Shown here: piece after piece, positions 52,809-61,128 of the stretch | How the letters are laid out: each line of letters begins with the position of its first letter | How positions within the stretch are numbered: position 1 is the stretch's first letter | DNA from: JABMPU01 sp964457455 | Lineage (GTDB): Bacteria > Cloacimonadota > Cloacimonadia > Cloacimonadales > TCS61 | DNA length: 64,000 bases | Direction of reading: 5' to 3' | Assembly: GCA_964457455.1 (NCBI GenBank) | Contig: CAYWJN010000001.1 | Location: 70,619-134,618, forward strand | Notes under the pieces: model-generated | Told to the model about the DNA's origin: nothing | Seen by the model: only the letters and a program-made list of their open reading frames with translations | Databases searched by the model: none | Program-made: the position numbers and the translations under genes

Positions 52809-52915
52809 TGTCTGCACCAAACTTTCATAATAAGAACGCCAACTATATGCAATACATGTTTGGATGGAAGAGAAAGATTATTATCAATACAAAAGAATAT
52901 TCATATAGTTCATAA
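52808..52915 (+). CDS. Small hypothetical protein, 35 aa
   Basis: TAATG overlap with the previous gene, GGAGGGAAA upstream. Ends in the left arm of the inverted repeat at 52889. Its frame is the same as that of the ORF remnant to 53152, separated by TAA and TGA. Confidence 0.45.
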   Translation: MSAPNFHNKNANYMQYMFGWKRKIIINTKEYSYSS

Positions 52916-52942
52916 AAGGAGGAAATATGAATATTCTTTTGT
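52889..52942 (+). promoter_or_regulatory. 18-bp perfect inverted repeat hiding a ribosome site
   Basis: Arms 52889-52906 and 52925-52942 are exact reverse complements; the 18-nt loop carries AAAAGGAGGAA, and the right arm contains the ATG (52927). Folded mRNA would place the Shine-Dalgarno in a loop and the start codon in a stem. No U-tract, so not a terminator. Confidence 0.75.
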
Positions 52943-53152
52943 AAGGATGTCCGGATAGAATTTAGTAAGGGCGATTCACATGTAGAAATAAGAGACAAAG
53001 AGTTGCCTAACAGGTTCGAATACTGGTGTTATCCGGCCTTGTGCCCAAGCAGTGGGTGGGTACAAGCAAATTATGTGCCTAAGGATTACGGCTTTTATTT
53101 CTTTAATTATTACGATACCAATAGGTATAGTTTAAAGCCGTATTACTTTTAG
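52927..53152 (+). pseudogene. Small ORF with start-proximal frameshift
   Basis: ATG after GGAGG reads only MNILL then TAA. One frame over, the sequence is open to 53152: KDVRIEFSKGDSHVEIRDKE, then WCYPALCPSSGWVQANYVPK, clearly protein-like. An extra A after the ATG, or expansion by the inverted repeat, would explain the break. Confidence 0.45.
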
Positions 53153-53154
53153 GC

Positions 53155-53226
53155 GGCGAGGTAGAGCAGCGGTTGTTCGCCGGGCCCATAACCCGGAAGT
53201 CGCGGGTTCGAATCCCGCCCTCGCTA
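53155..53226 (+). tRNA. tRNA-Met (CAU), initiator-like
   Basis: Acceptor GGCGAGG/CCTCGCT (first pair G-U), D-stem GAGC/GTTC, anticodon stem CCGGG/CCCGG around CCCATAA, T-arm GCGGG-TTCGAAT-CCCGC. The GGG/CCC pairs flanking the anticodon loop are the hallmark of initiator tRNA. Confidence 0.85.
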
Positions 53227-53230
53227 TATT

Positions 53231-53282
53231 TGCACTGTTCGTCTAAGCAGAAATAGAGGTTCAATTCCTCTGCGGAGCACTA
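53231..53282 (+). tRNA. Truncated tRNA-like sequence
   Basis: A perfect T-arm (AGAGG-TTCAATT-CCTCT) and a 3-prime acceptor-like GCGGAGCA, but only about 22 nt lie before it: a D-arm-like TTCGTCTAAGCAG and no anticodon arm. Probably a deletion remnant next to the intact tRNA. Confidence 0.4.
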
Positions 53283-53301
53283 AAATTCAATTAAAGGAGG
53301 A

Positions 53302-53652
53302 ATGATGAAAATACCAGAAACTGACAAGGAATATAATCATTTTGACGACGGGAAAATAGGGGATAGTCGAAGAACGGTTGTCCTAATTACTGAGATCATT
53401 GAATTCGAAAATATTGATGACGAGACGTTAAAAGATTGGAAAAATGAACAAAAACTTTCTACGCATCTATATAAAAAGGAAACAGATTATTTTGTAAAAG
53501 GAATTCTTCAAGAGAATAATACCCCTGTTACTTATGTAAGGACAAGGAATAATGAATGGTTTAGTCTGGGTACCTATGGTGGATTATTAGATGTATCAGG
53601 AGAAGCAACTAAAAGACTTAACTGTAGCGGTCAGTGTAGGGGTAAAAGATAA
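53302..53652 (+). CDS. Hypothetical protein, 116 aa
   Basis: AAAGGAGG upstream. Acidic; YFVKGILQENNTPVTYVRTR looks beta-rich. No family recognised. Confidence 0.55.
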   Translation: MMKIPETDKEYNHFDDGKIGDSRRTVVLITEIIEFENIDDETLKDWKNEQKLSTHLYKKETDYFVKGILQENNTPVTYVRTRNNEWFSLGTYGGLLDVSGEATKRLNCSGQCRGKR

Positions 53653-53723
53653 GGTTTCAGGATGGATGCATATAGAATGATTCAAACTCTTTAGGCAGCC
53701 TTGCTTGTGAGAAGGAGATTTAA

Positions 53724-55229
53724 TTGAATGAGCCATTTGAAATAGTTGACTATATGGCCGGAGCAGGAGGGGCAACAACCGGTGCATTTATGGTTTCAGG
53801 AGTAAAGGTCCCGTATGCGTTGAATCATTCGCCAATAGCTATCAAGACGCATGCGGCAAATCATCCTGAAACAATACATTTTGAAACAGGGTTGTGTGAA
53901 TTTGATGTAAAAAAACATATTCCCCGTGGAAAAATGGGTGGTATGTGGGCGTCGCCCGATTGTACAGAGCATTCTAATGCAAAGGGGGGTCAGCCAAAAA
54001 ATCCAGATTCACGATTTATGGCATACGATCTACTTCCTCATATTGACTGGATACAGCCCAATATAATATGGGTTGAGAATGTTCCGGAATTTATTAAGTC
54101 CGGTCCAATTGATAAGAAAAAGAAGCCAATCAAAAGCAGAAGAGGTGAGGATTATATTAAATGGGTTAATATGATCATAAATCTTGGGTATGATTATGAT
54201 TATCGTATTATCAATGCCGCGGATGTAGGGGCATACACACGGAGAAAAAGGTATTTTGGTATATTCACTAAACCAGGTTACCCCATTATATTCCCCAAAA
54301 AGACATACAGTAAAATGGGCGATATGGGGATGAAGAAATGGAAAGCCTGTGAAGATATATTGGATATCAAAAATGAAGGGGAATCAATATTTGGTAGAGA
54401 GTTCAATACCCGGTTAAGAAAAAATGTCCGGAAAAAGTTGTGCCCTAATACTCTGCAGCGGATAGCCGGAGGGATCAAAAAGTATTATCCAGAAATGTTT
54501 TTTCTGATGAAACATCTTCAGAGGTTAAACCCCAATATGTGGCAAAACCAAAGGGTGTCCAATAGGGAGGAAATAGTTCTGGAAAAAAGACAGTTTATTA
54601 CTGAACATGTGTGGGGATTTAAAGGTTACCAGAAACTTAAAGATCCGTTGAAGGCAATCTTGACGAAAGAGGCTAAACAACCAGTATCGGTGGATATAGC
54701 TATTGCAAAGCAGTTCTTAACACAATACTATAGTGGCTATCATGCGTCCGGAATAGACGCACCCGTTCCGACAATAACAACAATTGATCATAATTACTTG
54801 ATGACCGCTAAGAGCTTTTTAGCCCAGAATTACAATTCCAATGGACATCCAGAAGCAAATATTCAATCTGTAAATGAACCGTTGAAAGCAATTACAACCC
54901 AAGAAAAACATCAATTCATTACAGCTTATTATAATTCTGCAGGAAATCCAGGGACTCAAAATCAATCGATCAAAAAGCCGCTGAATACAATTACAACCGC
55001 GAATACATTTTCTTTGGCTACTTTGCTCTGGAATGGAGATTTTGATATCAAAATGAGATATCTGACAGAAGAAGAATTGGCTGCAGCAATGTCATTCCCA
55101 AAAGATTATAAATTTCTAGGAAGCAAGAAGGATGTTATGTGGATGATAGGTAACGCTGTGGAGGTCAGGACAGCAAAAGCACTTATTCATACAGTAGTTG
55201 ATGAGTGGAAAAGTAGGAGACTGCTATGA
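53724..55229 (+). CDS. DNA cytosine-5 methyltransferase, 501 aa (TTG start)
   Basis: GAAGGAG before TTG. Motif I DYMAGAGGATTGAF (~9-22), catalytic motif IV ASPDCTEHS (~75-83; Pro-Asp-Cys in place of Pro-Cys), motif VI WVENVPEF (~116-122), and motif VIII-like YTRRKRYFGIF. The C-terminal half has repeated PLKAITT-type segments (three or four ~45-residue units) before the final motif X AAAMSFPKDYKFLGSK and MIGNAV. Large phage-type enzyme, likely for self-protection. Confidence 0.9.
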   Translation: MNEPFEIVDYMAGAGGATTGAFMVSGVKVPYALNHSPIAIKTHAANHPETIHFETGLCEFDVKKHIPRGKMGGMWASPDCTEHSNAKGGQPKNPDSRFMAYDLLPHIDWIQPNIIWVENVPEFIKSGPIDKKKKPIKSRRGEDYIKWVNMIINLGYDYDYRIINAADVGAYTRRKRYFGIFTKPGYPIIFPKKTYSKMGDMGMKKWKACEDILDIKNEGESIFGREFNTRLRKNVRKKLCPNTLQRIAGGIKKYYPEMFFLMKHLQRLNPNMWQNQRVSNREEIVLEKRQFITEHVWGFKGYQKLKDPLKAILTKEAKQPVSVDIAIAKQFLTQYYSGYHASGIDAPVPTITTIDHNYLMTAKSFLAQNYNSNGHPEANIQSVNEPLKAITTQEKHQFITAYYNSAGNPGTQNQSIKKPLNTITTANTFSLATLLWNGDFDIKMRYLTEEELAAAMSFPKDYKFLGSKKDVMWMIGNAVEVRTAKALIHTVVDEWKSRRLL

Positions 55230-55399
55230 AACCAGAACCAGAAGCACAAACAGAAGTGAATATGGCAATGGAATTGAGGGGAGCGTTTAAAGAGCATGCT
55301 TTTAGAAAAAATGTGAAAGATAAGCCTTCTAATTATTTAGATAGATTAGGGGGGGGTGTCTCTTCAATCCTGATATGGACTCAGAAGAAGCATGGTTGA
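55226..55399 (+). CDS. Small hypothetical protein, 57 aa
   Basis: ATGA overlap with the methyltransferase. Acidic start, then FKEHAFRKNVKDKPSNYLD. An open piece in another frame (about 55409-55492, DVIEFAKRNKFKMLIKGTHF) follows an A8 run, so the gene may be longer and frameshifted. Confidence 0.45.
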   Translation: MKPEPEAQTEVNMAMELRGAFKEHAFRKNVKDKPSNYLDRLGGGVSSILIWTQKKHG

Positions 55400-55505
55400 T
55401 AAAAAAAAGTAACGTTTTTTTCAGATGTGATTGAATTCGCGAAGAGGAATAAATTTAAGATGCTAATAAAAGGAACACATTTCAGATACTAGTAAGGAGA
55501 GAATA

Positions 55506-56192
55506 GTGAATAAAGAAACAGTCAAAGCATACCATAAATATAAAAAGCAAATTTATGATGTTTCTGTCATAGATTATCTGGCTCAATGGTGTAAGATGTT
55601 GAAACCCAAAGGTGAAGAATTCAGGAAAGAGTTTCCGTATAAAAAGATAGTCAAGAAAGGGTATCGCAGATATTTTATGGATTCCATGTTCGAAATAGCA
55701 GAACTGCCGCAAAAGACAATGAATGAATTGCTCACTGAAATATCAATATACCATCAGCACACATTTCAGTTTCTGACTAAAAATCCAACAGTATATGATC
55801 AATATGACTTTCTTCGTAATTGCTGGTTAGGGTGGTCAATTACAAAAGATGATGATTATTTCCGGTTTACGAACATGTGTGGTCCAGACTTCTTTATGGC
55901 AGATTGTAATAAAAAGAATATAAAGTTCGTGTCTTTTGAACCACTGAAGGGCCCTATCAATGAAAACATATTATTCCATTTTGATTGGGCTATTATTGGA
56001 ATAGAGTCGGGTAATAGGTTAGATGGTAATAAATGGCCAAAAGAGAAATATGTCACCGATATCTTAAAAAAATGTGCCCGGAGCGGTATCCCAGCATATA
56101 TGAAAGATAACATAAAAAAGGCCTTTCCGGATATGATTTTATGGAAAGAATTCCCCCATAAATATGGAAGAAGGTGGGAGAATTCAAAATGA
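55506..56192 (+). CDS. DUF5131 (phage Gp37/Gp68)-like protein lacking the Cys cluster, 228 aa
   Basis: TFQFLTKNPTVYDQYDFLRN, CWLGWSITKDDDYFR, KFVSFEPLKGPI and WAIIGIESGNRLDG follow the DUF5131 pattern, a radical-SAM-like family. Family members usually begin with a CxxxCY cluster; here the N-terminal part is missing or replaced, so it may be truncated or inactive. GTG start with AAGGAGAG. Confidence 0.65.
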   Translation: MNKETVKAYHKYKKQIYDVSVIDYLAQWCKMLKPKGEEFRKEFPYKKIVKKGYRRYFMDSMFEIAELPQKTMNELLTEISIYHQHTFQFLTKNPTVYDQYDFLRNCWLGWSITKDDDYFRFTNMCGPDFFMADCNKKNIKFVSFEPLKGPINENILFHFDWAIIGIESGNRLDGNKWPKEKYVTDILKKCARSGIPAYMKDNIKKAFPDMILWKEFPHKYGRRWENSK

Positions 56193-56998
56193 AACCCTAT
56201 TACAAAACCGAAAAAGGAAAACTGTTTTGTTGTGATAATGTGAAATACCTAAATACAGTAAAAGATAATAATTTTGATTTGACAGTTACATCTCCACCTT
56301 ATGATAACCTAAGAGATTACAAAGGATATTCTTGGAATTTTGAAGCATTGGCAAAGGAATTATATCGAACCACGAAAGATGGTGGTGTTGTGGTTTGGGT
56401 GGTTGGTGATGCAACCATAAACGGAAGCGAAACCGGAAGTAGTTTTAGGCAAGCATTGTATTTTATGGAGTGTGGATTTAATCTCCACGATACTATGATT
56501 TACGAAAAAAATGGAATGTCTAATCCAGATATTAATAGATATTATAGTATATTTGAATATATGTTTATATTTTCAAAAGAAAAACCCCAAACCTTTAATC
56601 CTATTAAAGATAGAAAAAATAAATGGAAGGGAGGTTGGGGTAAAAAAACCCACTATAATAAAGCAGGAAAATTAATTATAAAAGAAAAAATGATTTCTAA
56701 AAATTATTCAATGAGAGATAATATTTGGAGATATAATACAGGGAAAGGATTTTCATCTGAAGAAAATATTGAGCATCCTGCAATCTTCCCCGAAAAACTT
56801 GCTTACGACCATATTGTATCTTGGAGTAATGAAAACGAATTAGTATTTGACCCGTTTATGGGAAGTGGAACAACTGCAAAGATGTGTGAAAAATCAAATA
56901 GAAAGTGGATTGGTTGTGAAATATCAAAAGAATATTGCAAAATAGCGAAACAAAGAGTGGAAAACGAAAGAGAACAACTTAAATTTAGTTTCGCATAA
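56189..56998 (+). CDS. Site-specific DNA methyltransferase (TSPPY type), 269 aa
   Basis: Catalytic TSPPY (34-38) early and SAM-binding FDPFMGSGTT (~220-229) late: the beta-class order of N4-cytosine/N6-adenine methyltransferases. WVVGDATINGSETG and WSNENELV are shared with the enzyme at 63055. ATG at 56189 has GGGAG upstream. No cognate restriction enzyme is seen. Confidence 0.88.
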   Translation: MKPYYKTEKGKLFCCDNVKYLNTVKDNNFDLTVTSPPYDNLRDYKGYSWNFEALAKELYRTTKDGGVVVWVVGDATINGSETGSSFRQALYFMECGFNLHDTMIYEKNGMSNPDINRYYSIFEYMFIFSKEKPQTFNPIKDRKNKWKGGWGKKTHYNKAGKLIIKEKMISKNYSMRDNIWRYNTGKGFSSEENIEHPAIFPEKLAYDHIVSWSNENELVFDPFMGSGTTAKMCEKSNRKWIGCEISKEYCKIAKQRVENEREQLKFSFA

Positions 56999-57045
56999 TG
57001 TTACCTTGGATAAGCATATAACGGTTAGCATAACTTGCGGCGTAA
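56994..57045 (+). repeat. Possible attC-like site, weak
   Basis: Begins CGCATAATG at the end of the methyltransferase, as do the clearer sites at 59954, 62951 and 63833, and contains GGTTAG and CATAAC, but the inner helices pair poorly. Confidence 0.3.
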
Positions 57046-57108
57046 TATCCATAATAAATAACAAATTATGTCAAAAGTATTAATACAAAAATGTAGAGAG
57101 GTAGTAAA

Positions 57109-57777
57109 ATGATTAAAAGTATTATAATTGATGGAAGACAGTATAAATACTCCACAAAAATTCAATTATTTGAAATTTTTGAAAAATATCCTTACATCAG
57201 TGTGGACAAAAATCTGTGGGTTGGGTTTGAAAATAATGCTGAGATAACAGGAAATTTTAAAACCGAAGACTATTTCCTGGCCATAGGAAATTTCAAAGCC
57301 GCAGGAAAATTCCACACCCAAGGAGGTTTCATAGCCAAAGAAGATTTCAGAGCCGATGAAAATTTTCTAACCGAAGAAGAATTCATAGCCGAACGAGATT
57401 TCCTAGCCGCAGGAGATTTCCATGCTAAAGAAAATTTCCATGCTGAAGGAATTTTCCAAGTCAAGAAAGATTTCCAAACCGAAGGAAATTTCAGAGCCTA
57501 TCCTAAATTTGTGGCTCTTGAAAATTGCAAGGTCAAGAACTGCGTGTGGTTCTCGAATTTATATAAATACCCTAGCGGGGGGTATTACAATATAAATAAA
57601 AAAGAAAATGTTATTATGTTAGGTTGTTATATAAGAACCCAATCCGAATGGGAATCGGATTTCTATAACAATCCAGGTGAATTTCCTGAAGATGAGAATA
57701 ATAAAGATACCAAAAAACGATTATTCGCTCTTTCATTCATTATTGAAGTTTTAAATAAATTAACTAAGTGTGACTAA
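57109..57777 (+). CDS. Six-residue-repeat (beta-helix) protein, 222 aa
   Basis: Residues ~45-135 are about 14 six-residue units of the form xFxAxx (NFKTED, NFKAAG, DFRADE, DFLAAG), with Phe at the inward position where the genes at 10173 and 20725 have Leu. Same period, different sequence, so a separate family of predicted parallel beta-helix. The C-terminal domain is unrelated. Confidence 0.7.
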   Translation: MIKSIIIDGRQYKYSTKIQLFEIFEKYPYISVDKNLWVGFENNAEITGNFKTEDYFLAIGNFKAAGKFHTQGGFIAKEDFRADENFLTEEEFIAERDFLAAGDFHAKENFHAEGIFQVKKDFQTEGNFRAYPKFVALENCKVKNCVWFSNLYKYPSGGYYNINKKENVIMLGCYIRTQSEWESDFYNNPGEFPEDENNKDTKKRLFALSFIIEVLNKLTKCD

Positions 57778-57779
57778 TT

Positions 57780-57908
57780 GTGCGAAAATGTAAAATATCG
57801 AAATCCGAAGTTGAGAATTTAGAAGTTCGAAAAAAGGAAAAAACGAAAATATTGTTAAGCAAACTTCTTGTCAGTATAGCGATTGGGATTGTCTGGCAGG
57901 CAATATAA
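57780..57908 (+). CDS. Small membrane protein, 42 aa (GTG start)
   Basis: Basic N-terminal half and a hydrophobic end (LLVSIAIGIVWQAI). GTG two bases after the previous stop; no ribosome site, so perhaps coupled. Confidence 0.35.
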   Translation: MRKCKISKSEVENLEVRKKEKTKILLSKLLVSIAIGIVWQAI

Positions 57909-57921
57909 ATTGGGAGAAGAA

Positions 57922-58056
57922 ATGAAAAAAATTATTGGGTGGATAAAATCTTTAATATTTTTATGCCTCATTTCTATTATGGTTCTATTAATTGCAATAT
58001 TTGAGCATATATATTTTTATATAGTTATATTGTGGTATAGAATTACAAGAAAATAA
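57922..58056 (+). CDS. Small membrane protein, 44 aa
   Basis: GGGAGAAG before ATG. Almost wholly hydrophobic (LIFLCLISIMVLLIAIF), two helices with a basic end. Confidence 0.5.
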   Translation: MKKIIGWIKSLIFLCLISIMVLLIAIFEHIYFYIVILWYRITRK

Positions 58057-58122
58057 GGCAAAAAAGAAAGAGCAGAAGAGAGGCATGAAAACCTCTGGGA
58101 CAACTTTTGCTAAAGAGATAAA

Positions 58123-58353
58123 ATGAAAAAAATATCTTGTAGCCAAAAAGAAAATAACGCAAAGGCTAAGGCATTAGAGTTGATGCAATTGTTAGTTGAC
58201 GCGTTAAAGGAATATGCAGACCGTGATAATTGGGGGTGTTATGACCAATCTGGATGCCCAAAAGGAGAAGGTATTTATACAGATGCTTGTTTTGTTGGAC
58301 CAGAAGTAGCCGAAGAAGCAATAAATGCTTTTGAGAAAGCACAAGGCAACTAA
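58123..58353 (+). CDS. Hypothetical protein, 76 aa
   Basis: Helical start, then WGCYDQSGCPKGEGIYTDAC with Cys residues, helical end. Weak ribosome site. Followed by CTAACGGTTTGG, resembling the end of a gene cassette. Confidence 0.5.
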   Translation: MKKISCSQKENNAKAKALELMQLLVDALKEYADRDNWGCYDQSGCPKGEGIYTDACFVGPEVAEEAINAFEKAQGN

Positions 58354-58423
58354 CGGTTTGGCAAATAAGCCTCTTAAAATTGAAAGAATATGAGGCAGAG
58401 ATAAATGCCTTGAAGGAGAAGAA

Positions 58424-58621
58424 ATGAAATTGACAGAAGAAGAAAGGGCAGAACTCGATATACTGCAAAGAAAAACCGCTAAAATTGATAGGATTATGCC
58501 AGCGGAAGAAATAAAAAGAAGAAAATATTTGATAGATAAATCGTATCAAAATATGTGCTCTAATCCTTTCAATTTTAGCGGTTTGGCAGGTTGCATCTTC
58601 CCCTGCGTCAGGAAAAAGTAA
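58424..58621 (+). CDS. Hypothetical protein, 65 aa
   Basis: AAGGAGAAG upstream. Charged helix (EEERAELDILQRKTAKIDRI) and a short hydrophobic end with two Cys. Confidence 0.45.
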   Translation: MKLTEEERAELDILQRKTAKIDRIMPAEEIKRRKYLIDKSYQNMCSNPFNFSGLAGCIFPCVRKK

Positions 58622-58777
58622 TTTTAACGCAGCAAGCGTTATTGCTCGGGGCATGAAGGGAAGAATGATGAAATGTATTGTCCGAAATGTGGACAAAAAT
58701 TATATAAGCTCATATAGGGCTAAATAAGAATATAACAAAATAAGATGCTCCGCAGGTGCGGAGACAGGAAAAAGGAA

Positions 58778-58992
58778 ATGAATGGAATACTTTGCACACT
58801 GTCTGATGTCGAACAGCTGTCTGATATCGAACTAATAGACAGGGCTGATAAAATGACTGACACACTTTATCAAACTGGAAAAATACCAAATGAAGGTTAT
58901 GATTTAATGAAGGTTATGATTTAGTGATTGGAGAATTGATACGAAGATTTTATCAACTTACAAAAGATGGGAAAGAAACACATACCGAATAG
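58778..58992 (+). pseudogene. Small gene broken by a 17-bp tandem duplication
   Basis: AAAGGAA before ATG. The frame ends at 58924 inside two exact 17-bp copies (58889-58905 and 58906-58922). Removing one copy gives a continuous protein ending VIGELIRRFYQLTKDGKETH. The duplication could revert, so this may be a phase-variable switch. Confidence 0.6.
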
Positions 58993-59072
58993 GACATGAA
59001 TGAGAATATCTGACACGGCCCTTCGGGTAGCGAAATATTATGTTTGCTTTTTAGTCAGATAAAGGAGGCAGA

Positions 59073-59340
59073 ATGCAATACAAATTAATATCAGATACTC
59101 GGATAAAGTATCATAATAAAAAATGTTTATTCCATTATTTAGATTAGAACGGGAGCAATTGATCAATATAAAGTTGAAAAAGTAGTTGAAAAATATATGA
59201 AATGTATCGAAGAAATCATCAATATTGATAGTCTGATTTTATCTTTAGAGAAAGTTGAAAAAGCGGGAAATCTGGGTAATATTTTGTCTGAAATCATTAA
59301 GCAAAGTAAAGTTGAGTTTAATTATGAGGACGAAGAATAA
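59073..59340 (+). pseudogene. Small gene with 1-nt frameshift
   Basis: AAAGGAGG before ATG; 24 codons to TAG in GATTAG. Deleting one T restores LDRTGAIDQYKVEKVV and a continuous ~88-residue helical protein ending EFNYEDEE at 59340. Confidence 0.5.
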
Positions 59341-59408
59341 GAAAATAATTTATAATTTCTTTTTCAGATTTACACTTGAATAAAATTACTTATTTTTCGA
59401 CAGAATGG

Positions 59409-59481
59409 GCATAACAAACGTGTCAGTGCTCTGAATGAAAGAAAAGCAAGAGGAGCACCGCACACGCCAGACATTATACGC
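59409..59481 (+). repeat. attC-like imperfect hairpin
   Basis: Outer GCATAAC with TTATACGC, then CGTGT (59419)/ACACG (59462) and GTGCTC (59426)/GAGCAC (59453). Two paired boxes separated by spacers, with an unpaired loop, as in integron attC sites. Confidence 0.5.
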
Positions 59482-59501
59482 TTCAAATTAAAGGAAAAAA
59501 T

Positions 59502-59945
59502 ATGATTAGATTTAATAAAGAAATACAAGGCAAAAGGGAAAGCTATCATTATGCAACACCAAAAAAGTTTTATCAAAAACTACATAACGAATTTAACTTT
59601 GATTACGACCCTTGCCCTTTAAGAAGCGAATTTGATGGGCTTTTGACTGAATGGAAGGAGAATATTTACATAAATCCACCTTATTCAAATATAGAACCTT
59701 TTATAGCCAAAGGAATTGAAGAAATAAGGCGTAGAAACGCAAAAAAGTTGGTTTACTTGATACCGATTAGAAGCGACACAAAATATTGGCACAACTTAAT
59801 AATGCCTTACGCAACAGAAATTAGATTTATAAAAGGCAGGTTGAATTTTAACGAAAGCAAAAGTCCTGCTCCATTCCCTTGCGTACTGGTAATTTTTGAC
59901 AAAAAACTAAAAGGGGTAAGTGGGTGCTTTACTTACGAACAGTAG
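59502..59945 (+). CDS. Phage N6-adenine methyltransferase (Dam-type), 147 aa
   Basis: YATPKKFYQKLHNEFNFDYD, DPCP (36-39), NPPY (58-61), LIPIRSDT, FIKGRLNF and APFPCVLVIF follow the phage DNA N-6-adenine-methyltransferase family closely. Weak ribosome site. It is flanked by two attC-like hairpins, as a single-gene cassette would be. Confidence 0.9.
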   Translation: MIRFNKEIQGKRESYHYATPKKFYQKLHNEFNFDYDPCPLRSEFDGLLTEWKENIYINPPYSNIEPFIAKGIEEIRRRNAKKLVYLIPIRSDTKYWHNLIMPYATEIRFIKGRLNFNESKSPAPFPCVLVIFDKKLKGVSGCFTYEQ

Positions 59946-59953
59946 TATAGCGT

Positions 59954-60000
59954 ATAACAGCGAGCTCTCACGTATCTTTTCTCGTGAAGCGGACTGTTAT
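59954..60000 (+). repeat. attC-like imperfect hairpin
   Basis: ATAACAG (59954-59960)/CTGTTAT (59994-60000) and TCACG (59968-59972)/CGTGA (59983-59987), spacer mismatches between. GTTATGT core on the right. Follows the adenine methyltransferase. Confidence 0.55.
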
Positions 60001-60027
60001 GTGCCGAAATAAACTAAAGGGGAAAAA

Positions 60028-60132
60028 ATAACTTATTCATCAACTACTCCTTATAATGATCTTTCTAAGGCGAGTTTGCAGAAGAAATACGGTGATGACT
60101 TGGTTGAAATAATCAATGAGAGGTATTTATGA
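60028..60132 (+). CDS. Small hypothetical protein, 34 aa (ATA start?)
   Basis: AAAGGGG before ATA, no ATG in frame. Reads PYNDLSKASLQKKYGDDLVE and ends in ATGA overlap with the next gene. Either a non-canonical ATA start or a mutated ATG. Confidence 0.35.
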   Translation: MTYSSTTPYNDLSKASLQKKYGDDLVEIINERYL

Positions 60133-60359
60133 TTAAAGTGTATTTAATTATCTGTAACGATATCGACAAGTTTATAGAAGCAAAAGACTACGAGGGCATT
60201 GCAAACGTAGATGTATTGAGAATGGAGATATTTGTATTTTCTAAGCAAACCGAAAAAGAATTATTCTTGAAAGGCTTCGAAATATTCGCCCCTGATCATT
60301 ACCACGAATATCAATTCGTGACGGAACAGGAATATAAAGCCGTGCAGGAGGCAAGATGA
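60129..60359 (+). CDS. Hypothetical protein, 76 aa
   Basis: ATGA overlap with the previous ORF. Alpha/beta (NVDVLRMEIFVFSKQTEKEL). Overlaps the next gene by 4 nt. Confidence 0.5.
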   Translation: MIKVYLIICNDIDKFIEAKDYEGIANVDVLRMEIFVFSKQTEKELFLKGFEIFAPDHYHEYQFVTEQEYKAVQEAR

Positions 60360-60832
60360 ACGAAGATACAATAGTATTCTGGAATACAAAAGGACAACCG
60401 CTGGCAAGAATAATATTTGATGAAGAAGTAATACTGGAAAAAGCAGAAGAGCATTTGTATCCTGCAATGATGGATGTGTTAGGGAAAGATGAGGATGGAG
60501 AATATTTTGTTGGTAACTCATCATATGATTTTGCCAGTGAATGGGAAAACCCAGGAAGCCAGCAAAACATTAAACCAGGAAAACAGCAAGCTGAATTAAC
60601 AGAAATATGGGTACTTTACTCTACTGATCCTTGGGAATTTATCGACAGTAAAAGACCAATAGGGCTGTTCACATCAGAGGATAAAGCAAGAGATGGATTC
60701 AAAGAGTTCTGTGAAAAAGAAGACATAACCAACATTGAAGTTGAATCTCCTTCAGGACGTAAAATTATTTGGGTCGATAAAGGTTATGGTAAATATATCA
60801 TCGAAAAACAACCATTGAATGAATTACTTTAG
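60356..60832 (+). CDS. Hypothetical protein, 158 aa
   Basis: GCAGGAGG before ATG. Acidic; the C-terminal half (WVLYSTDPWEFIDSKRPIGL) is beta-rich. No family recognised. Confidence 0.55.
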   Translation: MNEDTIVFWNTKGQPLARIIFDEEVILEKAEEHLYPAMMDVLGKDEDGEYFVGNSSYDFASEWENPGSQQNIKPGKQQAELTEIWVLYSTDPWEFIDSKRPIGLFTSEDKARDGFKEFCEKEDITNIEVESPSGRKIIWVDKGYGKYIIEKQPLNELL

Positions 60833-60840
60833 GAGAAAAA

Positions 60841-61101
60841 ATGATAGATGTAAAAATACAAACTGCAAGAACAACGAAATGGTCAATCATATTCTCCGCT
60901 GATTACGATTTTCAGGTCATTGCTATTTATCCGGTTGATCTACAGGGGGCATGGGATATCGCGAATGATTTATTAGAGACTGGTGTATTAAATGTGATGG
61001 GCGTAGAACACTACGATGTCATAACTTATGATAGTTTAGCCGAGATGAATAAAAGTCTCATCAATCTTGTTACAGATAGTAGAAAATCCCGAAAAACTTA
61101 G
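60841..61101 (+). CDS. Hypothetical protein, 86 aa
   Basis: AGGAGAAAAA upstream. Small alpha/beta fold (WSIIFSADYDFQVIAIYPVD). An AAACTTAGTAGTTT hairpin follows near its stop. Confidence 0.55.
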   Translation: MIDVKIQTARTTKWSIIFSADYDFQVIAIYPVDLQGAWDIANDLLETGVLNVMGVEHYDVITYDSLAEMNKSLINLVTDSRKSRKT

Positions 61102-61128
61102 TAGTTTTCAGGGAAAAATGGAGGAGAA

